Positions 62,371-64,000 of a stretch of DNA of 64,000 nucleotides are shown in pieces (the stretch's first letter is position 1; each line of letters begins with the position of its first letter). The notes under the pieces are model-generated. The model made no database searches and was not told the origin of the DNA. It was given only the letters and a program-made list of their open reading frames with translations. A program made the translations under genes and the position numbers. This DNA comes from Mycolicibacterium arabiense (lineage in GTDB: Bacteria; Actinomycetota; Actinomycetes; Mycobacteriales; Mycobacteriaceae). The stretch is from contig NZ_AP022593.1 of the NCBI RefSeq assembly GCF_010731815.2, forward strand, positions 1,116,001 to 1,180,000, given 5' to 3'.

Positions 62371-64000
62371 CCGAGCAGTTCCACCTCTCCCGCCTGCAGG
62401 TCATCAACTGGGGCGTGTTCGACGGCTACCACTCCATCCCGTTCACCGAGGGTGGAGCGTTGATCGCAGGCGCATCCGGCAGCGGCAAGTCCTCACTGCT
62501 GGACGCCATCTCGCTGGGCTTCCTCCCCTTCAACCGCCGCAACTTCAACGCCTCCGGCGACAACTCGGCGGCCGGGTCGAGCGCGGGCCGCCGCACCGTC
62601 GACAAATACGTCCGCGGCGCATGGGGCCAGCGCAGCGACAACGGCGTCAGCCGGGTGATGTACCTGCGCGGCGACGGCACCGCCTGGTCCGCCATCGCCG
62701 TGACCTACGCGAGCACCACCGGCCGCACCGTCACCGGCCTGGTCCTCAAGTGGCTGACCGGTGAGAACCGGTCGGACTCGTCGAGCCGATTCGTCCTGGC
62801 CGACGGTGACCGCGACATCGAAGACGTCTGCAACCGCTGGGCAGCAGGCCGGTTCGATGCCGGCGTGTTCAAGGACCACTGGCGGTTCTCCACGAAGGTG
62901 GAGTCGCAGTATCTCGCGCAGCTCTACGCGACCATCGGCATCCGCGCCTCCGACGCCGCCCAGCAGCTGCTCGGAAAGGCCAAGTCGCTCAAGAGCGTTG
63001 GCGGGCTCGAGCAGTTCGTCCGGGAGTTCATGCTCGACGAACCAGACAGCCTCGCCAGGCTGCCGGAAGCACTCAAGCAGATCGACCCGCTGGTGGAGGC
63101 CAGGGAGCTGCTGGCCGTCGCGCAACGCAAGCGCAAGATCCTCGGCGACATCGAGAAGGTCCAGCAGCGGTATGCCTCCGAATCGTCGGACCTCGGCATC
63201 ATCGACCTGGTCGACCAGGCGATGGTCCGGGCGTACACCGACCACGAGCGGTTGGCTCGCTGCCCGTCGCAGATCACCTCGCTCGACGCCACCATCGACC
63301 AGCTCGGCAACGAATACGAGGACGTCACCCGCCAGCTGAACCTGGCCAAGGCCGAGGGAGATTCGCTCAACGCCCAGATCAGCGGGTCCAGTGCCAGCAT
63401 CGGGCCGCTGCAGTCACAGGTGGCAGGCGCCGAAGCCCAAGCCGAGGAGGTGTCGCGCCGGCGCGCCGCCTACGAGACGCTGGTGATCGCGCAGGGCCTC
63501 GACGTCCCCGACACCGCCGACGAATTCTGGAATCTGCGCGAGGAACTCGCGGCGCAGGCCAACGAGCTGCTCGCCAAACTGGACCGGGGGCGCGAGGCGT
63601 CGACCGACGCGGAGTACGCCCAGAAGTCGGCACGCCTCGTGCGCGACGAAGCCGCCAAGGAACTCAAGCGCGTCGAACACGTGGGGTCGGCACTGCCGGA
63701 GTTCGCCACCACGATGCGCGAACACATCTGCGCCGCAGTCGGGATCGATCCCGGTGAGCTGCCCTACGTCGCCGAGCTGATGGACCTGCGGCCCGACCAG
63801 AGCCGGTGGCGCGTCGCCGTCGAGAAGGTGCTGCGGGGCGTGGGGCTGCGGCTACTGGTCCCCGACCGGCACCACGCGGCCGTCCTGCGCTTCGTCAACG
63901 AGACCAACATGGGCGGACGGCTGCAGCTGCACCACGTGCGCTCGAGCCTCGCAGGCGCCGAACCCGCGGAGGCACAACCCAATACGCTGGCAGGCAAGCT
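62367..64000 (+). CDS. jetC: Wadjet anti-plasmid system ATPase JetC (SMC/MukB-like), cut by window edge
   Basis: JetC is the SMC-type ATPase that extrudes DNA loops. The visible 544 codons start [20 protein letters not shown] and contain the Walker A motif GASGSGKSS (residues 35-43) in an SbcC/MukB-like head. The D-loop, signature and Walker B motifs belong to the missing C-terminal head. Long coiled coil runs from about residue 220 ([19 protein letters not shown]) through 460, then a hinge-like region begins ([24 protein letters not shown]). The frame is open at base 64000. A full protein is usually about 1,100 residues, so roughly half lies outside, with any jetD nuclease after it. Confidence 0.9.
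   Translation, partial: MTEQFHLSRLQVINWGVFDGYHSIPFTEGGALIAGASGSGKSSLLDAISLGFLPFNRRNFNASGDNSAAGSSAGRRTVDKYVRGAWGQRSDNGVSRVMYLRGDGTAWSAIAVTYASTTGRTVTGLVLKWLTGENRSDSSSRFVLADGDRDIEDVCNRWAAGRFDAGVFKDHWRFSTKVESQYLAQLYATIGIRASDAAQQLLGKAKSLKSVGGLEQFVREFMLDEPDSLARLPEALKQIDPLVEARELLAVAQRKRKILGDIEKVQQRYASESSDLGIIDLVDQAMVRAYTDHERLARCPSQITSLDATIDQLGNEYEDVTRQLNLAKAEGDSLNAQISGSSASIGPLQSQVAGAEAQAEEVSRRRAAYETLVIAQGLDVPDTADEFWNLREELAAQANELLAKLDRGREASTDAEYAQKSARLVRDEAAKELKRVEHVGSALPEFATTMREHICAAVGIDPGELPYVAELMDLRPDQSRWRVAVEKVLRGVGLRLLVPDRHHAAVLRFVNETNMGGRLQLHHVRSSLAGAEPAEAQPNTLAGK

Overview
The window is a GC-rich actinobacterial chromosome segment, almost certainly from a non-tuberculous Mycobacterium (Mycolicibacterium type). 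The left third reproduces a gene order I recognise from Mycobacterium tuberculosis Rv2585c-Rv2616: lipoprotein-secF-secD-yajC, gabT, ruvB-ruvA-ruvC, yebC, pdxT, tesB, pdxS, a Nudix gene, pimA, the PIM acyltransferase gene, pgsA1, a HIT-family gene and thrS. GTG starts and 4-base start/stop overlaps are common. There are no rRNA or tRNA genes and no CRISPR array that I can see.

Layout. 1-5224 (minus): a solute-binding lipoprotein (cut by the window edge) and the SecDF-YajC export accessory proteins. 5562-8112: gabT, a small acidic protein and a four-helix membrane protein. 8379-15232: a diguanylate cyclase, ruvCAB, an MscS channel, and a TetR/hydrolase pair divergent around two overlapping operators. 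15249-24972 (minus): vitamin B6 synthesis (pdxST) and a tightly coupled phosphatidylinositol-mannoside operon (thrS, HIT, pgsA1, patA, pimA, Nudix). 25066-31989: membrane proteins, thioesterase and hydrolases, and an unusual operon made of a methyltransferase, a five-helix cytochrome b/molybdopterin fusion, a small membrane protein and a hydrolase lipoprotein.

From about 32 kb onward the content is accessory catabolism and regulation: two MBL-fold hydrolases (one frameshifted), SDR, CaiB/BaiF CoA-transferase, a PucR regulator divergent from a methylmalonate-semialdehyde dehydrogenase/omega-aminotransferase pair (likely beta-alanine or similar amine catabolism), a DUF222-HNH (13E12-type) protein, a carboxylesterase, an MmyB-type regulator, a WhiB protein, two flavin monooxygenases, an F420-dependent oxidoreductase and a fatty acyl-AMP ligase. 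At 52.5-57.7 kb there is a stress-flavoured block: three GAF-ANTAR proteins, a DesA3-like desaturase and a manganese catalase, with SigF-like promoter motifs in front of the first ANTAR gene and the catalase. A P450 and a D-amino-acid oxidase follow.

The right edge (60191-64000) holds the most notable system: three translationally coupled genes for a DUF3375 protein, a DUF4194 protein and an SMC-like ATPase. This is the jetABC part of a type I Wadjet anti-plasmid system, the same architecture as the EptABC(D) locus known from M. smegmatis; the last gene is cut and any JetD nuclease lies outside the window.
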